Shown here: positions 26,498-35,612 of the stretch, in pieces
How positions within the stretch are numbered: position 1 is the first letter of the stretch
Layout of the letters: every line of letters begins with the position of its first letter
Source of the DNA: Leptospira ilyithenensis
GTDB taxonomy: Bacteria > Spirochaetota > Leptospiria > Leptospirales > Leptospiraceae
Assembly (NCBI RefSeq): GCF_004771005.1
Contig: NZ_RQHV01000042.1
Location: 310,001 to 374,000 of the forward strand
DNA length: 64,000 bases
Reading direction: 5' to 3'
Position numbers and translations under genes: made by a program
Notes under the pieces: model-generated
Told to the model about the DNA's origin: nothing
What the model saw: the letters and a program-made list of their open reading frames with translations, nothing else
Databases searched by the model: none

Positions 26498-27301
26498 ATG
26501 GATGAAAAGCCACTTTTATTAGTAGTCGATGTTGGAAATACCAACACAGTATTTGGGATATTCCAAGAAGGGCAAGAGATACCCGATTTTCATAAAAGAA
26601 CCGTAACCCGCAGAGAACGCACTTCTGACGAACTCGGTTTTTTTTTGAAAGGTTTTCTTTCTCAGGAGAATGTAAAATCGGATCGAATCAAAACGGCAAT
26701 TTATTCCAGCGTTGTCCCTTCCTTGAATCCGATCGTCGAGCGGATGTTAGAGGATTGGTTCGGTGTAAATCCTTTACGAGTTCATTATCAGATGAAATTG
26801 AACTTTGGAATCACTTATCCAAGACCTTTTGAAATCGGTGCCGATCGATTGGTGAATGCTGCTTATTCTGTGAAGGCATTTCCCGGCAGAAAAACAATCC
26901 TCGTGGATTTGGGAACCGCCACTACGTTCTGCGTTTTAAATGAAAAGCCCGAGTACATCGGCGGTGTTATCGCTCCAGGTCTTAAAATCTCAATGGACGC
27001 ATTGACAAAAAATACGGCACAGCTTCCTCCTATCGTATTCGAGGCACCATCAAAAGTGTTAGGCGGCTCAACCATTGAATCTATCCAGTCCGGGTTTTAT
27101 TACGGATGGATCGGTCTCTTAAAAGGGATAGTATCGGAAATCAAGAGGGAGATGCCGGGAGACTACATTGTGATCGGCACAGGCGGACTTGTTTCCACAA
27201 TACACGCCTCTTCACAAAATCAGGTTTTTGATCTGATTGATCCCATGTTGACATTGAAGGGATTGAAAATTTTGGCTGATTTGAATTCAGAACCCAAGTA
27301 A
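26498..27301 (+). CDS. coaX: Type III pantothenate kinase
   Basis: 267 aa. First step of coenzyme A synthesis. CoaX signatures: [11 protein letters not shown] (phosphate loop), [14 protein letters not shown] and [12 protein letters not shown]. The ATG follows the birA TGA directly, so birA-coaX is a two-gene operon, a common bacterial pairing of cofactor genes. Its 3' end overlaps the convergent SGNH gene by 15 bases. Confidence 0.97.
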   Translation: MDEKPLLLVVDVGNTNTVFGIFQEGQEIPDFHKRTVTRRERTSDELGFFLKGFLSQENVKSDRIKTAIYSSVVPSLNPIVERMLEDWFGVNPLRVHYQMKLNFGITYPRPFEIGADRLVNAAYSVKAFPGRKTILVDLGTATTFCVLNEKPEYIGGVIAPGLKISMDALTKNTAQLPPIVFEAPSKVLGGSTIESIQSGFYYGWIGLLKGIVSEIKREMPGDYIVIGTGGLVSTIHASSQNQVFDLIDPMLTLKGLKILADLNSEPK

Positions 27302-27934
27302 AATCCGTTGGTATTCATTTCCCATAATTTCTAGTCCCAGCTGATTCGGATGTACCGGGTCATTTAGAGAATATAAAGGAGGTAATCCTGAATAAGTAGA
27401 AAATACTTTTTCAATATCGGCTAATTTATAATTAGGCTTTGTTTGAACTAAATCTCTTATACTCTGGTTGTTTGTTTTGATGGAAGGACGTAAGTCCACA
27501 TAGTCGGTTAGAGGAACGGCTGTTAATATAAATAGGGAAATCGAATTTTTTTCCAGACGGCTCAAAAGTTCTTTGTACCTTGTTAAAAAATTTGTCGTTC
27601 CATACAGATTGGCATCGTTGACTCCCAACTCTATCAGCCAAATATCCGTCGATAATGCCTCAAGCTCCGGTGATTGCACGAGCCAGTCTTCCGTCCCGTA
27701 ACCGGCGACCGACATATCTCTGATCGAATAGGAGGTTGGTAATTTATATTTCAAACCGAATCCGTCGGATAATTGGGAAAGTGAATCCCCGACAATTGTG
27801 ATATGATAGGAACTGGTAGGCTGATTTAACAAAGCGAGTATGATCGGTGTGTCTTTTTTGGAACTATAACATCCTATAAAAAGCAAAACAAAAGAAATCG
27901 GAATTTGTCTCAAAAAAAAATCATGGACTCGCAT
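27287..27934 (-). CDS. SGNH/GDSL-type hydrolase lipoprotein
   Basis: 215 aa from ATG 27934 (GGGG seven bases upstream); ATG 27940 is also possible. Lipoprotein signal ending VLLFIGC. Catalytic blocks: nucleophile Ser in IVGDSLSQ, block III LGVNDAN, and DPVHPNQLG with the catalytic Asp and His. The family cleaves ester bonds of lipids or acylated glycans. It overlaps the 3' end of the GT-C transferase gene, so both are likely made together and may act on the same cell-surface glycan. Confidence 0.88.
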   Translation of the reverse strand: MRVHDFFLRQIPISFVLLFIGCYSSKKDTPIILALLNQPTSSYHITIVGDSLSQLSDGFGLKYKLPTSYSIRDMSVAGYGTEDWLVQSPELEALSTDIWLIELGVNDANLYGTTNFLTRYKELLSRLEKNSISLFILTAVPLTDYVDLRPSIKTNNQSIRDLVQTKPNYKLADIEKVFSTYSGLPPLYSLNDPVHPNQLGLEIMGNEYQRILLGF

Positions 27935-29477
27935 GCTCATTCCCCGTGGGTTTATGATATACGATAGTTTTAAAATGCAACCAATGATTGCTAGGAACGG
28001 GGATGTCCCATTCCTCCCGAATCCATTCGGGATGGCTGGATAAAAACAAAGAGATTGCCTGATTTTTTAAGGAATCATTATAGAATACAAATGCATCCTG
28101 CGATTCGATGACCAGAGTATACTCATTGGAAGGGAATTCCAATTCTCCCGGAATGAATTCTAAAAACTTTTTATTAGGATATATATCGCTCAAATAAAAA
28201 TAAGGATCGGGGATGGTCTGTAAGTATATCTTGTTATGCGGTTTTAGAACGGTTGCCAGTTTTTGAAATTGCGTATTTAAAATAGAAGTGGAATCCGTTT
28301 GAATCCAGTGAATGTTTACGATTTGAAGCCATCCCACAAAGGACAAACTGACCCCTGCGAGAGAAAGAATTCTTCCGAAATATTTTTGTTCCGCAAGTAA
28401 TGCCATTCCCCATGCGAACGGAAATATAAAATGAAATACGTACCATCCTTCCGAGGACGAATATAAAGCAAAAGAAACGGATAAAATCCAAATCCAATAT
28501 ACATTCAGTCTGCTATTCAATTCATGCTTTTTCTTATACAGTGAAATGGAAATAAGCACAAGCGTAAAGATTTGAGTAATGATGATGATCAGTCGTACCT
28601 TGGAAAATGCGAATCCGAATAAAAAAACTTTTAATTTGGTTAGGGCGGTAAAACTACCGAATAGGATTTGTTTTCGAATCAACTGTGCCCCGAACTGAAT
28701 CGTTAAAAGATCCCAATCAGGATGTATGTAGGCAACCCACAAACCGATGGGAATCATTCCTCCTAATACAAAGAAAAAAAATTTTTGTAAGGTGGAATCC
28801 TTGTCTCTTACCAGGAAAAACAAAGACACAAGTCCGAATGAAGCACCAAACGGGTGTGTCATGGCAGAACAGGACAAAAAGATACCTGTTAGAAAGGATT
28901 TTGATATATTTCCCCGCTTGGAACCGGCGACATATATGCTAGTCAAAAAGAAAAGGGCGGTCAAGCCTTCCATTCTTCCGGAAGTTCCGAATCGAAAAAC
29001 AAGCGGTTCGGAAAGGATTGTCGCAAAACCGATCATAGCTGTGAACTTGGAAAACTTTTCCCGAACCAGGAGTTTGTAAAAGAGCCAGGCGGATAAAAAT
29101 ACGGTAAGCGCGCTGAAAAATCTAAAACTGTAGATCGTATCCGGTAAGATTTTTAAAAATAGAGAAGATAAGATCAAAAATCCGGGAGGCATCCAAAGTG
29201 TTTTGTATTCCATTCCCGGAACCAAACCTTCCAATACATTCGTTGTTAGATGACCTGTCTTGGCAAAAGCCTGGGCGGGAGAAAAGAACAAAACTTCATC
29301 CGGCCAAATCGGAGGAATCGATGCTGTTTGCGTAAAGAAATAGAACCAGAAAAAAAGAGAAAGGATTAAAAAGGTAGCCTGTGGAAGTCTAGTAAGGATT
29401 GGATTACTTGGAAAGAGAAGTGGTGGCTTCTTGTTCGGTTTCAAAGACTTCGAAAAGGTCGAGTAGTTCCACAACAT
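27921..29477 (-). CDS. Membrane glycosyltransferase, GT-C/GT39-like
   Basis: 518 aa with about ten to twelve hydrophobic helices. The N-terminal periplasmic loop has IWPDEVLFFSPAQAFAKTGHL, the acidic motif typical of ArnT/PMT-like transferases that use polyprenyl-phosphate sugars. The C-terminal soluble part (about 400-518) lacks helices and should be periplasmic. Sugar and acceptor are unknown. The ATG at 29477 lies 74 bases inside the upstream STAS gene; a TTG at 29444 is an alternative start. Confidence 0.82.
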   Translation of the reverse strand: MLWNYSTFSKSLKPNKKPPLLFPSNPILTRLPQATFLILSLFFWFYFFTQTASIPPIWPDEVLFFSPAQAFAKTGHLTTNVLEGLVPGMEYKTLWMPPGFLILSSLFLKILPDTIYSFRFFSALTVFLSAWLFYKLLVREKFSKFTAMIGFATILSEPLVFRFGTSGRMEGLTALFFLTSIYVAGSKRGNISKSFLTGIFLSCSAMTHPFGASFGLVSLFFLVRDKDSTLQKFFFFVLGGMIPIGLWVAYIHPDWDLLTIQFGAQLIRKQILFGSFTALTKLKVFLFGFAFSKVRLIIIITQIFTLVLISISLYKKKHELNSRLNVYWIWILSVSFALYSSSEGWYVFHFIFPFAWGMALLAEQKYFGRILSLAGVSLSFVGWLQIVNIHWIQTDSTSILNTQFQKLATVLKPHNKIYLQTIPDPYFYLSDIYPNKKFLEFIPGELEFPSNEYTLVIESQDAFVFYNDSLKNQAISLFLSSHPEWIREEWDIPVPSNHWLHFKTIVYHKPTGNEHASP

Positions 29478-29742
29478 CGAACACTTTTTTCACGGGAGGA
29501 GTGATACAACAGAGCTTGAGTTTACGGCCTTGTTTGTCCAATTCTCGAACCATACCTACGAAGATGCGGATTCCAGAAGAAGAGATATAGGAAATAAGCT
29601 CGAGATTGATGATGATATCACCCTCTCCACTTTGAACATCGTCAGCTAATTTCGCCTCGACTTCATCGGAATGAGTGATGTCCAGGCGTCCGTTAAGATG
29701 AACTAGAGTGTGTTTGCCTATTTTTTTGGTCTTGATTTCCAA
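29404..29742 (-). CDS. STAS-domain anti-sigma-factor antagonist
   Basis: 112 aa. The STAS fold pattern is clear: VHLNGRLDITHSDEVEAKL, IIINLELISYISSSGIRIF, LKLCCITPPVKKVFDVV. The phosphorylatable Ser is S55 in SYISSSGI, where the usual preceding Asp is replaced by Ser. Such proteins free a sigma factor or other target by binding an anti-sigma kinase when not phosphorylated. The membrane SpoIIE phosphatases at 4150-6117 and 52067-55294 are candidate activators. No kinase of the RsbW type is in the window. Confidence 0.92.
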   Translation of the reverse strand: MEIKTKKIGKHTLVHLNGRLDITHSDEVEAKLADDVQSGEGDIIINLELISYISSSGIRIFVGMVRELDKQGRKLKLCCITPPVKKVFDVVELLDLFEVFETEQEATTSLSK

Positions 29743-29796
29743 AATGCGCCTACTTAGAGCAACGATCTAAGCATTATCATAGGATTCAAGAAATTT

Positions 29797-30420
29797 TTAC
29801 GCTGCTTCGCTTCCGAAATCCTCAAAAGTCACTGAATTTGAAATCTCTTCCAAACTAGGATAGAGAGATATGCGTTGTTTTGTCGACTTCAGAGAGCGAT
29901 GGCCTAAAAATGTTTGGATTTCACGTGCTGGGAATCCCTGATTAAAAAAATACAAGGTGATCGAATCCCGGATCAAAGGAATGGAGACTTCTTTCCTTAT
30001 GATTTGCGATCCTTTTTGCAGGATTTTTTGAATGGATCTTTCCTCTCTGAAACCTTTTTGCCCCGGAAAAAGAGGAACTTCTTCATTTTCGCTTTGGCAG
30101 AAGCGATAAAGTTCCTTGGCAAAATCATCGGATATACGAATATTTCTATGTTTCAATCTACAACGTTCCGAAATCTTCAAGTTGGCAGAACTTGGTTCAA
30201 AGTTTTTGATTTTAAAAGAAATAAGATCCGGAATTGACATTCCGGAAGAAAACAAAAGTTTAAGGATGAGATAATGAGTATAATTACTATTTCTCAAGTA
30301 GAAGAACATTTTCCGTAGGTCATCGTTGGTAAACAAACAAGTCTCGAATTCTTGTAAATTTACCACTAGATCCAGCGGTAGGAAGGGAAAAATTATTTTC
30401 TGAATTTTTATATCTTTCAT
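29797..30420 (-). CDS. Degenerate tyrosine recombinase-like protein
   Basis: 207 aa. Resembles the catalytic half of phage-integrase-type recombinases: LKLLFSSGMSIPDLISFK corresponds to LxxxTGxRIsELxxL, and REIQTFLGHRSLKSTKQRI corresponds to the GH(x)SxxTT region, with a Tyr in SLYPS. The first catalytic Arg is replaced by Ser, and the HxxR box reads IPLIRDS with its His missing. No core-binding N-terminal SAM-like domain is complete. It is likely a domesticated DNA-binding protein, or an inactive relic that is still open. There are no att-like repeats or phage genes around it. Confidence 0.7.
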   Translation of the reverse strand: MKDIKIQKIIFPFLPLDLVVNLQEFETCLFTNDDLRKMFFYLRNSNYTHYLILKLLFSSGMSIPDLISFKIKNFEPSSANLKISERCRLKHRNIRISDDFAKELYRFCQSENEEVPLFPGQKGFREERSIQKILQKGSQIIRKEVSIPLIRDSITLYFFNQGFPAREIQTFLGHRSLKSTKQRISLYPSLEEISNSVTFEDFGSEAA

Positions 30421-30624
30421 AAGCTTTCTCGCAAATTATCGAAAGGATCTAACCTTAATTCCTGTTAGAACATAAGTTTTGATCCTAGCGTTTCTAAGTT
30501 ATCGGATAGAGATGATCTGAAATAAATTTACTTGTTCATCTTTTTTTTGCGTTTTGTTTTCTGCTTGATTCTATCTTGAAAAAATTTCAAATTTTATAAA
30601 AACTGAATTAGGAAGAGAATAAAA
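30421..30624 (+). promoter_or_regulatory. Divergent upstream region of telA-like operon
   Basis: About 200 bases between divergent genes. On the plus strand TTGAAA at about 30573 and TATAAA at about 30592 are promoter-like boxes, though the 13-base spacing is short. A T-run at 30541-30548 lies upstream. A ribosome site AGGAAGAG precedes the ATG at 30625. No palindromic operator was seen. Confidence 0.35.
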
Positions 30625-31695
30625 ATGGATTCTTTAGAGTTAAAAACGAACGACCCTGAGTTGCAACTAACACCCGAAGACTTGAAAAAAGTCCGGGAAC
30701 TTGCCGATCAAATCAAGTTAAACGATCCAAACGATATTATTCAATATGGTTCTTCCGTCCAAGCCAGGGTTTCCGAATTTGCGGACAATGTTCTTGCCGA
30801 AATAAAAACGAAAGATGCCGGTTATGCGGGCGAATTGCTCAATAATTTGCTTTTTAAGGTAAAAGACCTGGATTTGGACAGCCTAACGGGAGAAGGGGGA
30901 ACTCTTTCCAAGATCCCTCTCATCGGAGGGCTGTTCAACAGCGCTAAAAAGTTTTTAGCCAAGTTTGAGGATTTGCATTCGCAAATCGAAAAGATCGTAG
31001 AAGAGCTCCACAGTGCCCGCACCAACCTAACAAAGGACATAACTCTCCTCCAGGCCTTGTATGAAAAAAACTTGGAATATTTCAAAGACATTCAGGTCTA
31101 CATAGCTGCGGGCGACCAAAAGGTAAAGGAAGTAAGAGACAAAATCCTGCCTGAAATGTTGGCAAAAGCACAGGCGCAAGGCGATACGCTGGCTTCTCAA
31201 AAATACCAGGATATGGTTCAGATGGCGGATCGTTTTGAAAAGAAGATCTATGATTTGAAGCTCAGCAGGATTTTGTCCCTTCAAACGGGGCCTCAGATCC
31301 GGCTGATTCAAAATGGCAATCAGGTGTTAGTTGAAAAGATCCAAAGTTCCATTTTGAATACGATTCCCCTTTGGAAAAATCAAATCGTAATCGCCTTGGG
31401 GTTGCTTCGACAAAAGAAAGCGCTTCAGGCTCAACAGGAAGTCAGCAAAACCACAAATGATCTGCTGCAAAAGAATGCCGAAATGTTAAAAACAGGAACA
31501 GTGGAAATTGCAAAGGAATCGGAAAAAGGAATTATCGAGATCGAAACTTTGAAAAAAGTGAACCAACAGCTGATTGACACGATCAATGAAACTCTTAAAA
31601 TCCAAGAGGATGGACGGCAAAAAAGAAAAGCTGCCGAGCAAGAGTTGGTTAAAATCGAATCCGATATCAAACAGAAGTTACTGGAAGCAAAATAA
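30625..31695 (+). CDS. telA: TelA-family protein (toxic anion resistance)
   Basis: 356 aa, mostly long coiled-coil helices. It matches the TelA/YceH family: KIPLIGGLFNSAKKFLAKFE near 95-115, then KIVEELHSARTNLTKDI, DRFEKKIYDLKLSRILSLQTGPQIRLIQ, and the C-terminal ETLKKVNQQLIDTINETLKIQEDG. Members are linked to tellurite and envelope-stress resistance, but their molecular role is not established. It lies 2 bases upstream of the XpaC-like gene, the usual partner. Confidence 0.88.
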   Translation: MDSLELKTNDPELQLTPEDLKKVRELADQIKLNDPNDIIQYGSSVQARVSEFADNVLAEIKTKDAGYAGELLNNLLFKVKDLDLDSLTGEGGTLSKIPLIGGLFNSAKKFLAKFEDLHSQIEKIVEELHSARTNLTKDITLLQALYEKNLEYFKDIQVYIAAGDQKVKEVRDKILPEMLAKAQAQGDTLASQKYQDMVQMADRFEKKIYDLKLSRILSLQTGPQIRLIQNGNQVLVEKIQSSILNTIPLWKNQIVIALGLLRQKKALQAQQEVSKTTNDLLQKNAEMLKTGTVEIAKESEKGIIEIETLKKVNQQLIDTINETLKIQEDGRQKRKAAEQELVKIESDIKQKLLEAK

Positions 31696-31697
31696 AT

Positions 31698-32570
31698 ATG
31701 GAAAACAACCTGGAGATCATAGATGCAGAAGAAAAAAAATGGGCACGTCGTGTCCATTTAACAACGCTTCTTACTTATCCTATGGCACTACTTCCTTTCT
31801 CATTTTCTTGGGAAGTTTTGGGAACTTTTGTCTTCCCTTTCGTCATTTGGTTGTCTAGAAAAAAGACGTCTTATTCGGCGGGGCAGGCGTTGGAAGCGAT
31901 GTACCTTCAGGCTTTATTGGCTTTCGGTTATATAGGTTTAGGCAATGCTTTTTCGGGAGATAGGGTTTTGTTTGTGTTTTCCTACGTGTTTGTAGGATTT
32001 TTGCATCTGTTGCTTTTGGGATTTGGAGTGTTTCGCACAACCATTGGCAAACCGCATCATTATCCATTTAGCTTTTTTCCTCTATTGTTTGCTTCCAGAT
32101 CCACAAAGGAAAATTGGAATTCATTAAAAAAACAATTTTCCGACAAAGTGGAGTTCAACGAATACAAATCTTATATTGAAAAATTCGATTCTTTCAAACT
32201 TTCCATTGAGAAGGAAGTCAGATCGTTGACGGATGCCGGATTACAAGTTTTAGGAAATGAATTTTTGCATTCCTTAAGTGAACTGAGGGTGAAGTTGACG
32301 GAAGATCCGCTTTCTTATAAAAAAGCAAAACAGTATTTGAATTACTTTCCGGAAACCACTGCAAAGATACTCAATCAGTACAATCATGTTAGTCGGGATT
32401 TGTCTCTTGCCGGCGACAACGAAAAACGAAAAACGGAATTGAGCCAGCTTTTGCAAGAAGTGATTAAAACTACAGAGCAGGTTCGAGGAAAGTTAAAGGC
32501 CGATGAAACTTTAAATTTAGATGTAGAAATCACCGCCATGAAGAAAAACATTGGTTTCGGTGGGTATTGA
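31698..32570 (+). CDS. XpaC-like membrane protein, TelA partner
   Basis: 290 aa. Four hydrophobic segments occupy the first ~130 residues, starting with LLTYPMALLPFSFSW and resembling a DUF4870/Tic20-type membrane domain. A cytoplasmic helical part follows (from about 150) with VRSLTDAGLQVLGNEFLHSL and YKKAKQYLNYFPETTAKIL, which resembles the XpaC (5-bromo-4-chloroindolyl phosphate hydrolysis) family. XpaC and TelA are commonly encoded together. Here the C-terminal XpaC-like part seems fused to a membrane anchor. Its TGA overlaps the next ATG (TGATG). Confidence 0.75.
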   Translation: MENNLEIIDAEEKKWARRVHLTTLLTYPMALLPFSFSWEVLGTFVFPFVIWLSRKKTSYSAGQALEAMYLQALLAFGYIGLGNAFSGDRVLFVFSYVFVGFLHLLLLGFGVFRTTIGKPHHYPFSFFPLLFASRSTKENWNSLKKQFSDKVEFNEYKSYIEKFDSFKLSIEKEVRSLTDAGLQVLGNEFLHSLSELRVKLTEDPLSYKKAKQYLNYFPETTAKILNQYNHVSRDLSLAGDNEKRKTELSQLLQEVIKTTEQVRGKLKADETLNLDVEITAMKKNIGFGGY

Positions 32571-33382
32571 TGGAGTCCGAACTCAAAGATAGATCGTATC
32601 ATTTTTTAAATTTTTTACCGCAGGTTGGAAACTTCCTGGCGGAAAAACACAATTCGCCGAATCTCTCGATCAATGAAAAACGCCTTTATGACTTGGTAAC
32701 AGAAGCGGACTTAGGTTCTGAAAAAATGGTTTTGGATGAGATTCGAAAGTTTTATCCGCAAGATAGTTTTTTGTCGGAAGAGTTCGGAGACTACCAAGGC
32801 AAAAGCGGATTCCGTTGGGTGATTGATCCTTTGGATGGGACCACGAATTATGCACATGGATTACCGTTATACGGTGTGTCAGTCGGCCTGGAATGGGAGG
32901 AGACGAAAGAACCTGTAATTGGTATGGTTTTTTTTCCCGAGCTGAATACTTTCTATTATGCAATCAAAGGAAAGGGGGCTTTCCGGGAAAAAAAACAAAT
33001 CCATGTTTCCAAACGTAAATCGATGAAAGACTCCCTCTTTGTCACAGGCTTTCCTTATGACAGAAAAAATTCATTGGATGTATTGATGGCTTATTATAAA
33101 TCCATTTTGGAAAAATCGAGAGGAGTTCATCGCACAGGTGCCGCTACTTTGGATCTTTGTTGGGTTGCTGAAGGTAAGTTTGACGGATATTATGAATTGG
33201 GCTTAAAGCCTTGGGATATGGCCGCTGCCGGTTTGATTGTACAGGAAGCGGGAGGGAGATTGTCTACAATGGACGGTAATGATTTCAACATATATATCCC
33301 CAGCTTGCTTGCAACAAACGGACTACTTCATGATTTTCTTTTGAATGAATTTGAAGGCGGGATCAATCGAGTAGTTTACTAA
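32570..33382 (+). CDS. Inositol monophosphatase family protein
   Basis: 270 aa from ATG 32570, sharing a base with the upstream TGA. Li-sensitive phosphatase motifs are present: FLSEEFGD (metal-binding Glu), WVIDPLDGTTNYAHG and the late LKPWDMAAAGLIVQEAGG. It could hydrolyse inositol-1-phosphate, histidinol phosphate, fructose-1,6-bisphosphate or PAP; the general architecture is closest to SuhB-like enzymes. Third gene of the telA operon; overlaps the convergent glycosyltransferase gene by 20 bases. Confidence 0.92.
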   Translation: MESELKDRSYHFLNFLPQVGNFLAEKHNSPNLSINEKRLYDLVTEADLGSEKMVLDEIRKFYPQDSFLSEEFGDYQGKSGFRWVIDPLDGTTNYAHGLPLYGVSVGLEWEETKEPVIGMVFFPELNTFYYAIKGKGAFREKKQIHVSKRKSMKDSLFVTGFPYDRKNSLDVLMAYYKSILEKSRGVHRTGAATLDLCWVAEGKFDGYYELGLKPWDMAAAGLIVQEAGGRLSTMDGNDFNIYIPSLLATNGLLHDFLLNEFEGGINRVVY

Positions 33383-34553
33383 CAACTAACTCTAATTTGT
33401 TTTTTATCGTTTCTTTTGTAAAATTCAACTCTACGTATTTTCTTCCGTTTTTACCCAAACGTTCCCTGATATCAGGATTTTGAATCAAATATTCGAGGGA
33501 TCGTCTAAAAGAAATCTCATCGGAGTAATAAAGCCCTCCCTGGCTTCTTTGGCAGTGCCCCCGCATAACATCTGACTTTCCATTGACAAGAACCGGTTTT
33601 GCAAAAGACCAAGCTTCCATAATGGCAATGGAAAAACTTTCCAAAGCGGACGGATTTAGAATCAAATGTGATTTTTGAAGTAGGTTTTCTTTTTCCGTTT
33701 GCGTAACAAACCCTTGCAAATGAACGGATATAGGAATCAGATCATTGGGTAAATGATTGTTTCCTATGCTGACCAGCCGGATTTTTTCTTTTGGGAAAAA
33801 ATGTTTCCAGGAATCGTAATGGGCATACAGTTCCGGAAAACCTTTTGCCGGTTCGATTCTTCCCAATGTCAAAAGATTGATGCCCTCCTCTTCAACCGAG
33901 ATCGGATTTTGCTGCAGAACTTCTTCCTTTGGCAAACTCACATAAGTTCCTATATAGAAATAGTTTTTAGGAAGAACTCCAATTTGTTTTTTGTATACAT
34001 CCGCTTCTTCGGGAGCGTTGAAACAGTAACTATAATCAGGTAAGAAGGTTCTTTTATAAAGAGGCAATGTAAAAGCAGGCTCTTCGTGAAATGTGGGAAT
34101 GATAAGCGTTGGTTTTTTCAAATTAGGCAGAACTTTGACGATCGGGTAATACAGATATCCGACTAAAATGATCAGATCAAATTGATTCTGTACTTCTATT
34201 ACCCGGCTCACCAAACTAGGAGAATATGGCCCTTGCTCAATTAGAAAATTTTCCTCTTCTTCAATACTGACTTTGTTTCCTTTCCGCAAACAACTTTCCA
34301 GCACTTGATTCATTACGTTTATATTTCTTTCTTTTTTTACGGGGAATCTATGGATTTTTATATCATCCCAATCCTCTTCTCCTTCGCGTAATTCGTTTTT
34401 CCAACTGACATAGTCTTTGGCGCAGGTAGTAAAAATTTGAACTTGATGGGACTCTTTTAGAATCAATGCATAATCCAATGCCAGTTTTTCCGCACCACCC
34501 GCTATATTCGGATGGAATCTGGGAACAAGGATTGCTATCTTTTTCAGGTTCAT
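33363..34553 (-). CDS. Glycosyltransferase family 4
   Basis: 396 aa. GT-B fold: VPRFHPNIAGGAEKLALDYA is the N-terminal acceptor-side loop, NLLTLGRIEPAKGFPEL opens the nucleotide-sugar domain, and LNPSALESFSIAIMEAWSFAKPVL holds the E-x7-E motif. The C-terminus is typical (RERLGKNGRKYVELNFT). Donor and acceptor are unknown. Last gene of a four-gene cluster on the minus strand that probably builds or decorates a surface polysaccharide. Confidence 0.9.
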   Translation of the reverse strand: MNLKKIAILVPRFHPNIAGGAEKLALDYALILKESHQVQIFTTCAKDYVSWKNELREGEEDWDDIKIHRFPVKKERNINVMNQVLESCLRKGNKVSIEEEENFLIEQGPYSPSLVSRVIEVQNQFDLIILVGYLYYPIVKVLPNLKKPTLIIPTFHEEPAFTLPLYKRTFLPDYSYCFNAPEEADVYKKQIGVLPKNYFYIGTYVSLPKEEVLQQNPISVEEEGINLLTLGRIEPAKGFPELYAHYDSWKHFFPKEKIRLVSIGNNHLPNDLIPISVHLQGFVTQTEKENLLQKSHLILNPSALESFSIAIMEAWSFAKPVLVNGKSDVMRGHCQRSQGGLYYSDEISFRRSLEYLIQNPDIRERLGKNGRKYVELNFTKETIKNKLELVVSKLLD

Positions 34554-34559
34554 CAGTTT

Positions 34560-35612
34560 TTATTTTTCTAATACTTCTAACAAAGGAGCAATTGATATTT
34601 TACTGATATAGTCTTTCAATCTTTGCGATTGTCTCTGAATGATTTCCGCTTTTAGGCTTTCATCAGATTCGATTGATTCTATTTTTTGGATCAAAACTTC
34701 AAAATCCTTTTTGGCGAACAATAACCCGTTCCCGTTTAATGTTTCAGACACTGCCCCCGCGTCGTAAGCTATTACAGGCAATTCAAAATGCATCGCTTCC
34801 AAAAGTGGAACACAAAACCCTTCGTGCTCGCTCATTGATAGAAAATAAGAACTTTCGAGATAATATTTGGTTAATATGGATTCGTTTACGTAAGGAACAA
34901 TTTCAACTTCTTTTCTCAAGTCATAGGTTTTGATCATCAAGTGCAATTCGTCCAGATAAGCCTGTTGGTTCGGATTGCAGAAGCCTACCATCTTCAATCT
35001 GAAATCCCGATTTGTTTTCAACTTCCAGATTTTAGCAAATCGAATCAAGTCATCCTGACGTTTGTTTGGTGCTATTCTTCCTACGAATAAAAATTGAATC
35101 GGATGTCTGTTTTTTTCTACAACTATGTTGTTTTTGTTCCACTTTGCAAAATTCAGATGAAGAGGCATCACTTTGGAATTTTGAAAACCGAGTTCCAACA
35201 ATTCCAAATTATTAAAATTTGAAACTGCAAAATAATTTTGAAAATATTCTTTAATCGTATGCAGATCCTGTCTGCCTTCTCTTAGTAAATAAGTGAAATG
35301 AAGATCATAAGGCTCTAAAAAATCATGAGGAGTAACATTATGGTAAATTAGAATTTTGGGATTCGGCTGTTTGAGTAGAAAAGGGAGTATGCCGGAATGA
35401 ATTGAGTGGTGATAGATAAGCCAATCGTTCTGTGATATTTTTGCCTTTAAATATTTTTCCGCATATTTATCATCCGCTTTGTTTACATTCTCCGAGTATA
35501 TATTTCCCCTGTATCCTTGAACTTGAAGAAGTTTTTTGATTTCCAACATTTCTTGGGAAATGGCATCTCCCACTTGAAAGCCCGCGGAAAATTGATGTAC
35601 GAGAGGTCTCAT
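34560..35612 (-). CDS. Glycosyltransferase family 4
   Basis: 350 aa from ATG 35612, which overlaps the upstream stop as ATGA; the longer frame to 35648 is rejected because of that coupling. GT4 features: FLFVGRIAPNKRQDDLIRFA and FLSMSEHEGFCVPLLEAMHF (E-x7-E), then PVIAYDAGAVSET. The phrase MSEHEGFC also occurs in the next transferase upstream, so the two are probably related copies. Ends 6 bases before the start of the downstream transferase. Confidence 0.9.
   Translation of the reverse strand: MRPLVHQFSAGFQVGDAISQEMLEIKKLLQVQGYRGNIYSENVNKADDKYAEKYLKAKISQNDWLIYHHSIHSGILPFLLKQPNPKILIYHNVTPHDFLEPYDLHFTYLLREGRQDLHTIKEYFQNYFAVSNFNNLELLELGFQNSKVMPLHLNFAKWNKNNIVVEKNRHPIQFLFVGRIAPNKRQDDLIRFAKIWKLKTNRDFRLKMVGFCNPNQQAYLDELHLMIKTYDLRKEVEIVPYVNESILTKYYLESSYFLSMSEHEGFCVPLLEAMHFELPVIAYDAGAVSETLNGNGLLFAKKDFEVLIQKIESIESDESLKAEIIQRQSQRLKDYISKISIAPLLEVLEK

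Noticed and set aside
29797..30420. Mobile element or prophage around the recombinase
   Set aside because: No att-like repeats, transposase or phage genes nearby, and the recombinase lacks catalytic residues.
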